A DNA stretch of 64,000 nucleotides from Polynucleobacter sp. UK-Kesae-W10 (lineage in GTDB: Bacteria > Pseudomonadota > Gammaproteobacteria > Burkholderiales > Burkholderiaceae): the NCBI RefSeq assembly GCF_018881575.1, contig NZ_JACVQB010000001.1:48986-112985 (forward strand), read 5' to 3'. The notes beneath the pieces were generated by a model that saw only the letters and a program-made list of their open reading frames with translations, was not told the origin of the DNA and ran no database searches. The position numbers were made by a program, and so were the translations under genes. Positions 30,480 to 39,673 of this stretch are shown here, piece by piece (positions within the stretch are counted from its first letter, which is position 1; each line of letters starts with the position of its first letter).

Positions 30480-31370
30480 ATGCAAATTAATCTGATTACC
30501 GGAATCTCAGGCTCGGGTAAATCAGTTGCCCTGCGGGCTTTTGAGGATGCAGGTTATGACTGTGTTGATAACCTTCCGGTATCACTCTTAGAAAATCTCA
30601 TTAGTACTCTTGCAAAAGAGAATAGCGAACGCGTAGCTGTTGCCATTGATGCGCGCCGGGGTCAGTCCATTGCCGACCTTCCCTCCATTTTGGAAAATCT
30701 ACGCCGCAACCATCAGGTGCGAGTCGTTTTCCTCAATGCGGATACCAATACCTTGGTTCAGCGCTTTTCCGAAACACGGCGTAGACATCCCTTATCCAGC
30801 AACTCTAAAGAAACCCAATCGGCTACCCTGATTGAGGCAATTGATAAAGAACGTAATCTGCTTGAGCCCCTGCGCGCCCAAGCGCATAGCATTGATACCA
30901 GCAACCTGCCTGCGCATGCGCTGCGCTCGTGGATTCAAGATTTACTAAAAGATAAACCTGTTGGCTTAACGGTGATTTTTGAATCGTTTGGATTTAAAAA
31001 AGGGGTTCCAAGCGAGGCAGATTTAGTCTTTGATGTTCGCTGTCTACCAAACCCCCATTACGATAAAGTCTTAAGACCGCTCACAGGTAACGACAAGCCC
31101 GTAAAAGAGTTCCTGGAAAAAATTCCAGAGGTTGTCAGCATGGAGAGTGACATTACTCAATTTATCGATAAATGGCTGCCGCACTATATTGCTGATGGAC
31201 GGAGTTATTTGACTGTTGCTATTGGTTGTACTGGTGGACAACATCGTTCTGTCTATCTTGTGAACCGAATTAGCGAACACTTCCGCGCGCAAAAAGAATT
31301 AATCTCGCTACAGATTAATTTTTTAGACCGTCACCGCGAACTAGACTCAATCCCTGCAACAAAACTTTAA
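30480..31370 (+). CDS. rapZ: RNase adapter protein RapZ (YvcJ family)
   Basis: A nucleotide-binding protein; in E. coli RapZ binds small RNAs and targets them to RNase E to control GlmS, in others its role is less clear. The 296-residue protein has Walker A GISGSGKS at 8-15 and the conserved C-terminal VAIGCTGGQHRSVYL motif. No GlmZ-like RNA was seen nearby. The last 56 bases overlap the 3' end of the convergent mutY gene, so the two messages are antisense over that stretch. Confidence 0.94.
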   Translation: MQINLITGISGSGKSVALRAFEDAGYDCVDNLPVSLLENLISTLAKENSERVAVAIDARRGQSIADLPSILENLRRNHQVRVVFLNADTNTLVQRFSETRRRHPLSSNSKETQSATLIEAIDKERNLLEPLRAQAHSIDTSNLPAHALRSWIQDLLKDKPVGLTVIFESFGFKKGVPSEADLVFDVRCLPNPHYDKVLRPLTGNDKPVKEFLEKIPEVVSMESDITQFIDKWLPHYIADGRSYLTVAIGCTGGQHRSVYLVNRISEHFRAQKELISLQINFLDRHRELDSIPATKL

Positions 31371-32445
31371 TCGGTTGTGGCAAGCCGTAACGGCCCAACT
31401 GGGCTAAAGGAATCCACTGAAAATCAGCCCCCAAGGGAGCAACAGGTTGATTCATTTCCACCACCCAAATATGCATCCACAAGCGCCGATGGGTAAAAAC
31501 ATGCTTCACATCAGCATGCCGCTCAAAGCGTTTACAGGCTTTCACCCAAGCCGAAGCCTTCTCTGTCGGCATCGTGATTTCCACTAACTCCTTTAGGTTG
31601 GGCGTATTGCGCTGACTCAGGTCGCTTTTAGGCTCCCAGGGAGTCTCAGGCAGCGACCATAAGCCGCCCCAAATGGCTTTGCTGGCACGCTTTTGCAACA
31701 GAATGGCATTCCCGGATCGAATCAGGAGCATTTCACAATCAAACTCGGGTGATTTTGCTTTGATGGTTTTGTGCGGCAGAGTAAGCACTTGATCACTTAA
31801 GTTAGCTTGGCATTCTTTTTCAAATGGGCATCTTTTCTCGCCACTTAAACAAACTGGCTTACGAGCAGTACACCAGGTAGCACCAAAGTCCATTAACGCT
31901 TGCGTATAGACCGGCATATCTTTTGGCTTACTCGGCAATAATTCATCAGCGATCTGCCATAAACGATCATTAACAGCCTTATCTTGGATGGCGCCCTCTA
32001 CGGCGAAGAGGCGCGCCAAAATCCGTTTGACATTGGCATCGAGAATCGGTGCTCTTTTATGAAAAGCAAACGCGGCAATAGCACCAGCAGTAGAACGTCC
32101 AATGCCTTTTAGTTGCTCCAGTAACTTTGGATCACTCGGAAATACGCCTTCATAGTCACTCATTACCTGCTGCGCACAGGCATGTAAATTTCTCGCGCGT
32201 GAGTAATATCCCAAACCCGCCCACTCAGCTAACACCTCATCAATATTGGCTGCAGCTAATTTTTTAACATTCGGAAAACGTTTTATAAAGCGAGGGTATC
32301 GCTCAAGAACAGTCGCAACTTGGGTTTGCTGCAACATAATCTCAGACACCCAGACGGCATAGGGATCTCGATTCCCCTGCCAAGGCAAGCCTGATCGCCC
32401 ACTCTGTCCATGCCAAGCAATCAGCTTTTGCGAGAAAGTACTCAT
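31315..32445 (-). CDS. mutY: A/G-specific adenine DNA glycosylase MutY
   Basis: Removes adenine opposite 8-oxoguanine. From the ATG at 32445 it has 376 residues: a HhH-GPD catalytic domain with Glu35 in WVSEIMLQQTQ, the hairpin LKGIGRSTAGAI and Asp137 in PILDANVKR; an Fe-S motif; and a C-terminal Nudix-like MutT domain. The four iron-sulphur cysteines at 192, 199, 206 and 212 follow C-x6-C-x6-C-x5-C instead of the usual C-x6-C-x2-C-x5-C (see findings). It overlaps the mutM stop by one base (TGATG), which fixes this start. Its 3' end overlaps rapZ. Confidence 0.96.
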   Translation of the reverse strand: MSTFSQKLIAWHGQSGRSGLPWQGNRDPYAVWVSEIMLQQTQVATVLERYPRFIKRFPNVKKLAAANIDEVLAEWAGLGYYSRARNLHACAQQVMSDYEGVFPSDPKLLEQLKGIGRSTAGAIAAFAFHKRAPILDANVKRILARLFAVEGAIQDKAVNDRLWQIADELLPSKPKDMPVYTQALMDFGATWCTARKPVCLSGEKRCPFEKECQANLSDQVLTLPHKTIKAKSPEFDCEMLLIRSGNAILLQKRASKAIWGGLWSLPETPWEPKSDLSQRNTPNLKELVEITMPTEKASAWVKACKRFERHADVKHVFTHRRLWMHIWVVEMNQPVAPLGADFQWIPLAQLGRYGLPQPIKVLLQGLSLVRGDGLKN

Positions 32446-33281
32446 CAGCGCTTTTGACACACTGGACAAAAATACGTAGAACGCTGCCCTTGCACAATTT
32501 GTTTGATGGGCGTTTTGCATACCTTGCAAGGTTGATCCTTGCGGTCATACACCTTGGTCTGCACCATGAAGTGCCCAGGATCGCCATCGCTATTCACAAA
32601 ATCTTTTAAAGAGCTGCCGCCTGCATCGATGGCTTTTTTCAAAATCAATCTGACTGCAGCAGCTAAGCGTACGCATTGTGGTCGCGTGAGCTTGCCAGCA
32701 GCTTTTGCTGGATGAATGCCCGCCTCGAATAAGCTCTCAGAGCAGTAAATATTGCCCACACCCACTACCGCCTGTCCAGCCAATAAAAATTGCTTAACGG
32801 CAACGCTCCGCTTTCGAGAAGCGTCGTATAAAAGTTGTGCGCCTTGTTCGCTAGCAAAGCCAGGAGAGAAAGGTTCAATACCCAGTTTTTGCAACAGCGG
32901 ATTTTGATCGATCGGCCCTTTGCTATGGGGGTGCCATAAAACGGCTCCAAATTTACGAGGATCGTGCAGACGTAAGCTCAACTTCGCAAACTCAAAGGTA
33001 ACCCGATCGTGCAACTTCAAGGGTTCTGAGAGTGGCAATACTCGCAAGGTTCCAGTCATCCCCAAATGAATCAGCAAATGGCCTGTATCTAGCTCTATAA
33101 GCAAATACTTCCCACGCCGCTCAATAGAGTGGACTTTTTGCCCTGGCAAGAGTTTCGATAAATTGCTAGGGACGGGCCAACGCAGACGTCCATCCAGAAT
33201 TTTGACCGCAGTAATGCTGCGCCCCAAAAGATGGGGGGCAATTCCTAATTTCGTGACCTCTACTTCTGGAAGTTCTGGCAT
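32445..33281 (-). CDS. mutM: Formamidopyrimidine-DNA glycosylase MutM (Fpg)
   Basis: Excises 8-oxoguanine and other oxidised purines and cuts the abasic site. The 278-residue protein starts with the conserved PELPEVE (catalytic Pro2 and Glu3), has Lys58 in RRGKYLLIEL, and ends in a zinc finger (CKVCKTPIKQ ... YFCPVCQ). mutM and mutY, which act on the same lesion, are translationally coupled here through a TGATG junction. It diverges from the TPR-LolB gene across about 35 bases. Confidence 0.97.
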   Translation of the reverse strand: MPELPEVEVTKLGIAPHLLGRSITAVKILDGRLRWPVPSNLSKLLPGQKVHSIERRGKYLLIELDTGHLLIHLGMTGTLRVLPLSEPLKLHDRVTFEFAKLSLRLHDPRKFGAVLWHPHSKGPIDQNPLLQKLGIEPFSPGFASEQGAQLLYDASRKRSVAVKQFLLAGQAVVGVGNIYCSESLFEAGIHPAKAAGKLTRPQCVRLAAAVRLILKKAIDAGGSSLKDFVNSDGDPGHFMVQTKVYDRKDQPCKVCKTPIKQIVQGQRSTYFCPVCQKR

Positions 33282-33316
33282 GAAGCAATTGTAGATTCGC
33301 GGATTAGAATGTGCTT

Positions 33317-34804
33317 ATGAGCAAATTCACACTTAAATCCTTTTTGCGGGGTTTATTCATCGGCACCCTCACCCTGGGGGCAGGCTTTTCTGGACAACTC
33401 TTTGCCCAGGCCAATGGGATGCAAACGGGAGAGGCGGTGTTTGAAGTGCTGGCTTCCGAAATCGCTTTGCAGCGCGGAGAGGCCGGCCTGGCGTACAGCA
33501 CCTATATGGAAATGGCCCGCCAATACAAAGACCCCCGCCTTGCACAAAGGGCAATGGAGATCGGGATTGCGGGTGGCTCACCCAATTTGGCCCTCCAGGC
33601 CGCCCAAGAGTGGGACAGTCTTTCACCAGCCTCACAAACAAAACCAAAAGAAGTATTAATCACCTTGCTGGCCTTGAGTAATCGCTGGCCTGATACCGTT
33701 AAACCAGCGATCGCATTACTGAGCCAACAAACTCCAGCGCAACAAGAAAATACCTTGTTGCAGTTACAAACTTTGCTAGGCAAAGCAAAAGATGAGTCAG
33801 AAGCGCTCCGCTCCTTTTATGCCATTGCCTCCACTGTCAAAGTTTCTCCAAAGGATCCTGGTCTGCTATACACCTATGCCATGTCCGCTGAAAAAGTGGG
33901 ACGCCTGGATGTGATGGAGAAATCCTTGCGAGAAATTTTGCGTAAAAATCCAAACGACGTAAATGCACTAAATGCACTCGGTTACTCCCTAGCAGATCGC
34001 AACCTGAAATTATCGGAAGCGTTTGCATTGATCAGCAAAGCCCATCAGCTTTCGCCAAAAGACGCTTTTATTTTGGATAGCTTAGGGTGGGTGAATTTTC
34101 GACTTGGTAAAAATGCATTGGCATTGGAACAATTGCAGCAAGCATTCAATCTGTCTCCACAAGCTGATATTGCTGCACACGAGGGCGAAGTGTTGTGGGC
34201 CATGAACCGCAAAACTGAGGCCGAAGAAATTTGGCGCCAAGGTCAAAAATTAGATGCAAATAACCCGACACTACAAGAAACACTGAAGCGTCTCAAGCCA
34301 GACTGGACCAGCTCTGAGCAAGCAAAGACGGGCTCATGGGACGGTCGCTTTGCGGTAAAAGTCATCGGCATCACAGATACCCAAAATCAGGGCGGATCGG
34401 GTGGCTTTACGTTGACGCAAGATCAGCTGAAGGACATCTTAGAGATTCGTAACCCGATGGGTGGATCCATTGCAAAAATTACGATCACTCCTGGTGAAGC
34501 TACATTAGAGCGTGATGGTCAAGTAGTTACTGCGGTTGATGCGGATACCTTAATTCAAAATACTTTGGGACTTCCATTGCCAGCGCGCGGCCTCTCTAAT
34601 TGGCTCAGAGGAGAAGTCAGACCAGGTAGCGAAGCAAGCGTGGAACGCAATGCAAAAGGCCAAGTAAGCAAAATCATTCAAGATGGTTGGAGCCTGGCAT
34701 ACAGCTGGGGCAATAACAATCGTTTAGAGAAATTAACCATGACTCGATCTTCAAACATTGGATCGATCGATATCCGTCTTGTCTTTGATCAAGCGAATGA
34801 GTGA
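33317..34804 (+). CDS. TPR protein fused to an outer-membrane LolB domain
   Basis: One uninterrupted 495-residue reading frame with two parts. Residues 1-32 look like a type I signal peptide (hydrophobic GLFIGTLTLGAGFSGQLFAQA); no lipobox cysteine is present. Residues about 40-325 are tetratricopeptide repeats (for example NPNDVNALNALGYSLADRN and SPKDAFILDSLGWVNFRLG). Residues about 341-491 match LolB: WDGRFAVKV, EIRNPMGGSIAKI, TPGEATLERDG, LPLPARGLSNWLRG and QDGWSLAYSW line up with the E. coli protein. The next gene is ispE, as for lolB elsewhere, which supports the identity. The domain should accept lipoproteins from LolA at the outer membrane. A GTG at 33311 is an alternative start. Confidence 0.82.
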   Translation: MSKFTLKSFLRGLFIGTLTLGAGFSGQLFAQANGMQTGEAVFEVLASEIALQRGEAGLAYSTYMEMARQYKDPRLAQRAMEIGIAGGSPNLALQAAQEWDSLSPASQTKPKEVLITLLALSNRWPDTVKPAIALLSQQTPAQQENTLLQLQTLLGKAKDESEALRSFYAIASTVKVSPKDPGLLYTYAMSAEKVGRLDVMEKSLREILRKNPNDVNALNALGYSLADRNLKLSEAFALISKAHQLSPKDAFILDSLGWVNFRLGKNALALEQLQQAFNLSPQADIAAHEGEVLWAMNRKTEAEEIWRQGQKLDANNPTLQETLKRLKPDWTSSEQAKTGSWDGRFAVKVIGITDTQNQGGSGGFTLTQDQLKDILEIRNPMGGSIAKITITPGEATLERDGQVVTAVDADTLIQNTLGLPLPARGLSNWLRGEVRPGSEASVERNAKGQVSKIIQDGWSLAYSWGNNNRLEKLTMTRSSNIGSIDIRLVFDQANE

Positions 34805-35681
34805 AGCGTATTTTCAGTCTCTGACACTTCGCTCACCAGCAAAGATCAATTTATTTCTGCACATTGTTGGGCAACGTGCAGATGGTTACCACTTGCTTCA
34901 ATCTGTTTTTCAGCTCATCGATTGGTGTGACACCCTCACCCTCAAGGCGATTCCTGAAAATGAAATTCGCCGAATTGGGCCTATTGAAGGCGTTCCAGCA
35001 GAGCAGGATTTGGTAGTCAGGGCTGCAAAATTATTAAAAGATTTTTGCAAGCTTGATTGTGGGGTAGAGATTGGTCTGTATAAGGAAATTCCCATGGGCG
35101 CTGGACTGGGGGGAGGCTCATCTGATGCAGCAAGCACCCTAATCGGCCTAAACGCTCTCTGGAATCTACATCTGAGCAAAGAGATACTCTGCGAACTGGG
35201 CCTCAAGCTTGGGGCAGACGTGCCATTTTTCATTTTTGGGAAAAACGCATTTGTCGAAGGGATAGGGGAGAAAATCCAAGAAATTTCCCTAGAAAATCAT
35301 GACTTTTTGGTGATCTTTCCCAATCAGGGCATCCCCACTGTACGAATTTTTCAAGACCCTCAATTGACCCGAGACCATGCTCCGATTACAATTGATGGCT
35401 TTCTTGCATCGTCGCCCTTAAATCAAACCAATGATTGTCAGGCGGTAGCGATGCGGATTTGTCCTGAAGTGAAGCAAGCTTTGGATTGGATTGGCCAAGC
35501 AGTACCGGGCTCCGTGCCTCGTATGTCTGGCTCCGGAAGTAGCGTTTTTGCCGTCTTAGAACCTAAGACCGACCTCGCAAAACTGGAAAATCTTCTACAA
35601 AATCTTCCTAAAGGGTGGATAGGTCGGGTTGTTCGGGGGCTAAATAAAAATCCCGCTTACAATTTGATTTCTTCAGATTGA
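34797..35681 (+). CDS. ispE: 4-diphosphocytidyl-2-C-methyl-D-erythritol kinase
   Basis: Phosphorylates CDP-methylerythritol in the non-mevalonate isoprenoid pathway. The protein (294 residues from the ATG at 34797) has the GHMP-kinase phosphate loop PMGAGLGGGSSDAAS, the SPAKINLFLHIVGQRADGYH opening (quoted as SPAKINLFLHIVGQR), and a C-terminal RMSGSGSSVFA motif. The start overlaps the TPR-LolB stop by 8 bases, so the genes are coupled. tRNA-Gln begins 5 bases downstream with no terminator between. Confidence 0.95.
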   Translation: MSEAYFQSLTLRSPAKINLFLHIVGQRADGYHLLQSVFQLIDWCDTLTLKAIPENEIRRIGPIEGVPAEQDLVVRAAKLLKDFCKLDCGVEIGLYKEIPMGAGLGGGSSDAASTLIGLNALWNLHLSKEILCELGLKLGADVPFFIFGKNAFVEGIGEKIQEISLENHDFLVIFPNQGIPTVRIFQDPQLTRDHAPITIDGFLASSPLNQTNDCQAVAMRICPEVKQALDWIGQAVPGSVPRMSGSGSSVFAVLEPKTDLAKLENLLQNLPKGWIGRVVRGLNKNPAYNLISSD

Positions 35682-35686
35682 TCCGT

Positions 35687-35763
35687 AGGGGAATCGCCAA
35701 GCTGGTTAAGGCACTGGATTTTGATTCCAGCATGCGAAGGTTCGAATCCTTCTTCCCCTGCCA
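35687..35763 (+). tRNA. tRNA-Gln (anticodon TTG)
   Basis: Cloverleaf is complete: acceptor AGGGGAA pairs with TTCCCCT, discriminator G and an encoded CCA follow; the anticodon stem CTGGA/TCCAG frames ATTTTGAT with TTG; the T arm contains GGTTCGAATCC. The tRNA starts 5 bases after the ispE stop and has no promoter of its own in that space, so it is probably processed from the ispE transcript. Confidence 0.97.
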
Positions 35764-35817
35764 AACACTGTAGAAACGACAAAGATAACCTTTTGACCCT
35801 ACAAAACCCTTAAGACC

Positions 35818-36783
35818 ATGTCCTCCACAAACTCTGATTTATTGACTTTATTTACAGGTAACGCAAATCCGGTTTTGGCTGAGGCTGTAGCCAAAGAGCT
35901 CAAGCTGCCAATGGGCAAAGCTTTTGTAGGTCGTTTCTCAGACGGTGAAATCCAAGTAGAAATTCAAGAAAACGTTCGCGGCAAAAACGTCGTTGTCATC
36001 CAATCAACCTGTGCACCAACCAATGACAGCTTGATGGAGCTGATGATCATGATCGATGCCCTAAAGCGAGCATCTGCCAGCCGCATCACAGCAGTTATTC
36101 CTTACTTTGGTTATGCCCGTCAAGACCGTCGTCCACGCTCAGCGCGTGTTGCGATCTCAGCCCGCATTGTTGCAAATATGCTTCAATCCGTTGCCGGTAT
36201 TGAGCGAGTCCTCACCATGGACCTTCACGCCGACCAAATCCAGGGCTTTTTTGATATCCCTGTAGACAATATTTATGCCTCACCAGTTTTACTGGCTGAC
36301 TTACAAGCGCAAAAGACCCAAAAAGACCTCATTATTGTTTCCCCAGACATTGGTGGCGTAGTACGCGCCCGCGCAATGGCCAAGCAACTGGGTACTGATT
36401 TGGCGATTATTGATAAACGTCGTCCCAAGGCGAACGTTTCTGAAGTAATGCATCTGATTGGTGAAGTAGAAGGCCGTCACTGCGTCATCATGGATGACAT
36501 CATTGATACCGGCGGAACCCTCTGTAAGGCCGCTGAGGCGCTTAAAGAGCGTGGCGCTAAGGGTGTTACTGCCTACTGCACTCACGCCGTGCTTTCAGGC
36601 GGTGCTGTAGCCCGTATTGCAGCCTCCCAATTGGATGAACTCGTCGTTACCGACACCATCCCATTGACTGCAGAAGCATCAAAAGTCAGCAAAATACGTC
36701 AATTGACCGTTGCTCCACTGCTGGCCGAGACCCTGTCGCGCATCAGCAAGGGCGATTCAGTCATGTCCATGTTCGCCGAATAA
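35818..36783 (+). CDS. prs: Ribose-phosphate pyrophosphokinase
   Basis: Makes PRPP from ribose 5-phosphate and ATP for purine, pyrimidine, histidine, tryptophan and NAD synthesis. The 321-residue protein is class I with [20 protein letters not shown] (quoted as [13 protein letters not shown]), [12 protein letters not shown] and the PRPP loop [18 protein letters not shown]. Gene order lolB-ispE-tRNA-prs-rplY-pth is conserved in betaproteobacteria. The 54 bases before it contain no clear Shine-Dalgarno. Confidence 0.97.
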   Translation: MSSTNSDLLTLFTGNANPVLAEAVAKELKLPMGKAFVGRFSDGEIQVEIQENVRGKNVVVIQSTCAPTNDSLMELMIMIDALKRASASRITAVIPYFGYARQDRRPRSARVAISARIVANMLQSVAGIERVLTMDLHADQIQGFFDIPVDNIYASPVLLADLQAQKTQKDLIIVSPDIGGVVRARAMAKQLGTDLAIIDKRRPKANVSEVMHLIGEVEGRHCVIMDDIIDTGGTLCKAAEALKERGAKGVTAYCTHAVLSGGAVARIAASQLDELVVTDTIPLTAEASKVSKIRQLTVAPLLAETLSRISKGDSVMSMFAE

Positions 36784-36816
36784 GCCAAAAAACACCGTTT
36801 TACCCCGTTTTTTGGC
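36784..36816. terminator. Possible terminator or hairpin after prs
   Basis: Ten-base arms GCCAAAAAAC and GTTTTTTGGC surround a 13-base loop immediately after the prs stop. The 3' arm carries the T run instead of following the stem, so termination is possible but not certain. It could instead separate prs from rplY messages. Confidence 0.45.
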
Positions 36817-36857
36817 AGTTTTGAGGCGTTTGTAGGCAAAAACCTCCATTCCCACGA

Positions 36858-36863
36858 TATAAT
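36858..36863 (+). promoter_or_regulatory. Candidate -10 element for rplY
   Basis: A perfect TATAAT lies 55 bases before the rplY ATG. No good -35 is found at 16-18 bases upstream; the best (TTGTAG) is 22 bases away, so this is only a partial promoter call. Confidence 0.35.
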
Positions 36864-36918
36864 CGAAGGCTTTTCTGTTTGGTCGCGAACGGAAATTAAC
36901 CTTTAAAGGGAATTAAAT

Positions 36919-37563
36919 ATGAAAGTTGTAGCCTTTGAAAGAAGCGTACAGGGAACGGGTGCGAGCCGCCGTCTGCGCAATTCCGGAAAAACTCCGGGAA
37001 TCGTTTACGGTAGTAAAGATCCAGCCTTGGTCATTGAGTTAGACCATAACGCCTTATTCCATGCTCTCCGTAAAGAAGCATTTCACTCATCCATTTTGGA
37101 TTTGGAAATCAGTGGCAAAACACAAAAAGTGTTGTTGCGTGATTACCAAATGCATCCATTTAAACCATTAGTTTTGCACATCGACTTCCAGCGCGTTTCT
37201 GCGACTGAAAAAGTTCACATGCGCGTTCCACTGCACTTCACTAATGCTGAAACTTCAGCCGCTGTGAAATTGCAAGGTGCCGTCATCAGCCACATCGTCA
37301 ATGACATCGAAGTATCTTGCTTACCAGCAGATTTGCCAGAGTTCATTGAAGTGGACTTGAGCAAAATTGAAGTGGGTCACTCTGTTCATGCCAAAGACCT
37401 CAACCTACCTAAAGGTGTTTCTTTGGTGTTGCACGTTGAGCAAGAGAACCCAGTGATTGCAAATGCTCGTGTTCCAGCTGTTAAAGCTGCTGAGACTGAA
37501 GAAGCGGCTCCTGCGGCAGCTCCAGCAGCCGCTCCTGCTGCCGAAGCAAAGGACAAGGCTTAA
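36919..37563 (+). CDS. rplY: Ribosomal protein bL25 (CTC form)
   Basis: Binds 5S rRNA in the large subunit. At 214 residues it is the long CTC type: an N-terminal 5S-binding domain (1-95, with [18 protein letters not shown]) and a C-terminal beta domain (96-190), then an Ala/Pro/Glu-rich disordered tail ([18 protein letters not shown]). The start has AAAGGG upstream; a palindrome CCTTTAAAGG (36900-36909) covers this ribosome-binding site. A strong terminator follows. Confidence 0.96.
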   Translation: MKVVAFERSVQGTGASRRLRNSGKTPGIVYGSKDPALVIELDHNALFHALRKEAFHSSILDLEISGKTQKVLLRDYQMHPFKPLVLHIDFQRVSATEKVHMRVPLHFTNAETSAAVKLQGAVISHIVNDIEVSCLPADLPEFIEVDLSKIEVGHSVHAKDLNLPKGVSLVLHVEQENPVIANARVPAVKAAETEEAAPAAAPAAAPAAEAKDKA

Positions 37564-37590
37564 TTTATTAAGTCAACTTGTTTGCGAAAT

Positions 37591-37619
37591 AAAGCCCGCG
37601 CAAGCGGGCTTTATTTTTT
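37591..37619 (+). terminator. Intrinsic terminator after rplY
   Basis: Stem AAAGCCCGC/GCGGGCTTT with a GCAA tetraloop followed by ATTTTTT, 28 bases after the rplY stop. pth starts 41 bases later and must have its own promoter or rely on read-through. Confidence 0.92.
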
Positions 37620-37659
37620 CTCTTTTGTATAAATGCTTGTATATCTTTAAACTCTGGAC

Positions 37660-38516
<857 letters not shown>

Positions 38517-38529
38517 TTAAGCAAGCACC

Positions 38530-39042
<513 letters not shown>

Positions 39043-39063
39043 TTATCAGCTACAGGCAAGAGT

Positions 39064-39636
39064 TTAGCCCCTTCTACCCCGAAATAGACAAGCTTTTACC
39101 TGGCCAGCCTCTAAGTATTTTCCACAATGCCAGGAGGGTAAGAGCGCTTCAATCTCCTCTCGCTGCCGAGTCGCTGGAAATTCAACATAAATGCCGCCAC
39201 CAGTAGCGTCATCACAGACCCTGCCAGCCTCAAGTACAGCCCGGTCTAGTAAAGAGGCGTCTTGAAAGGGTGGGTCAATAAAAATGAGATGACTTGATTG
39301 ATCTGGGAGGCGCTTTAAAAACTCAATACTATCCCCATGAATCAGCTCGACCTTGCCAGGAACAGGAGAAGACTGCAACAAGGAAAAATTCCTTTGGAGG
39401 TTTGTGTGGGCTTTTTTATCTCGCTCAATGAGAACCACCTCACTTGCTCCACGAGAAGCGGCTTCAAAACCTAAGGCGCCAGTGCCAGCAAATAAGTCGA
39501 GGCACTTCAGACCTGTTAAGTCCTGCCCCAGCCAATTAAATAGCGTCTCCCGAACACGATCTGTGCTTGGTCGTAAACCCGGCAAATCTAATACCGACAA
39601 GAGACGACTTCTCCAAGCGCCCCCAATAATGCGCAC
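39064..39636 (-). CDS. rsmD: 16S rRNA (guanine-966-N2) methyltransferase RsmD
   Basis: Methylates G966 of 16S rRNA in the 30S subunit. The 190-residue protein opens RIIGGAWRSRLL, carries motif I CLDLFAGTGALGFEAASRGA, quoted as DLFAGTGALGFEAASRG, and the catalytic DPPF (FIDPPFQD). The start is a GTG at 39636 because no ATG or TTG codon lies upstream in frame before a stop near the M16 gene. rsmD follows the second M16 peptidase-family gene, as in many relatives. Confidence 0.94.
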   Translation of the reverse strand: MRIIGGAWRSRLLSVLDLPGLRPSTDRVRETLFNWLGQDLTGLKCLDLFAGTGALGFEAASRGASEVVLIERDKKAHTNLQRNFSLLQSSPVPGKVELIHGDSIEFLKRLPDQSSHLIFIDPPFQDASLLDRAVLEAGRVCDDATGGGIYVEFPATRQREEIEALLPSWHCGKYLEAGQVKACLFRGRRG

Positions 39637-39673
39637 TTTTTTGGGAGGCTCTGCCTTGAATAGCTTTGCGGGC

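Noticed and set aside
32445-32529. Longer mutY start upstream of 32445
   Set aside because: The added residues lie in the mutM coding region in another frame, and the TGATG junction makes 32445 the natural start.
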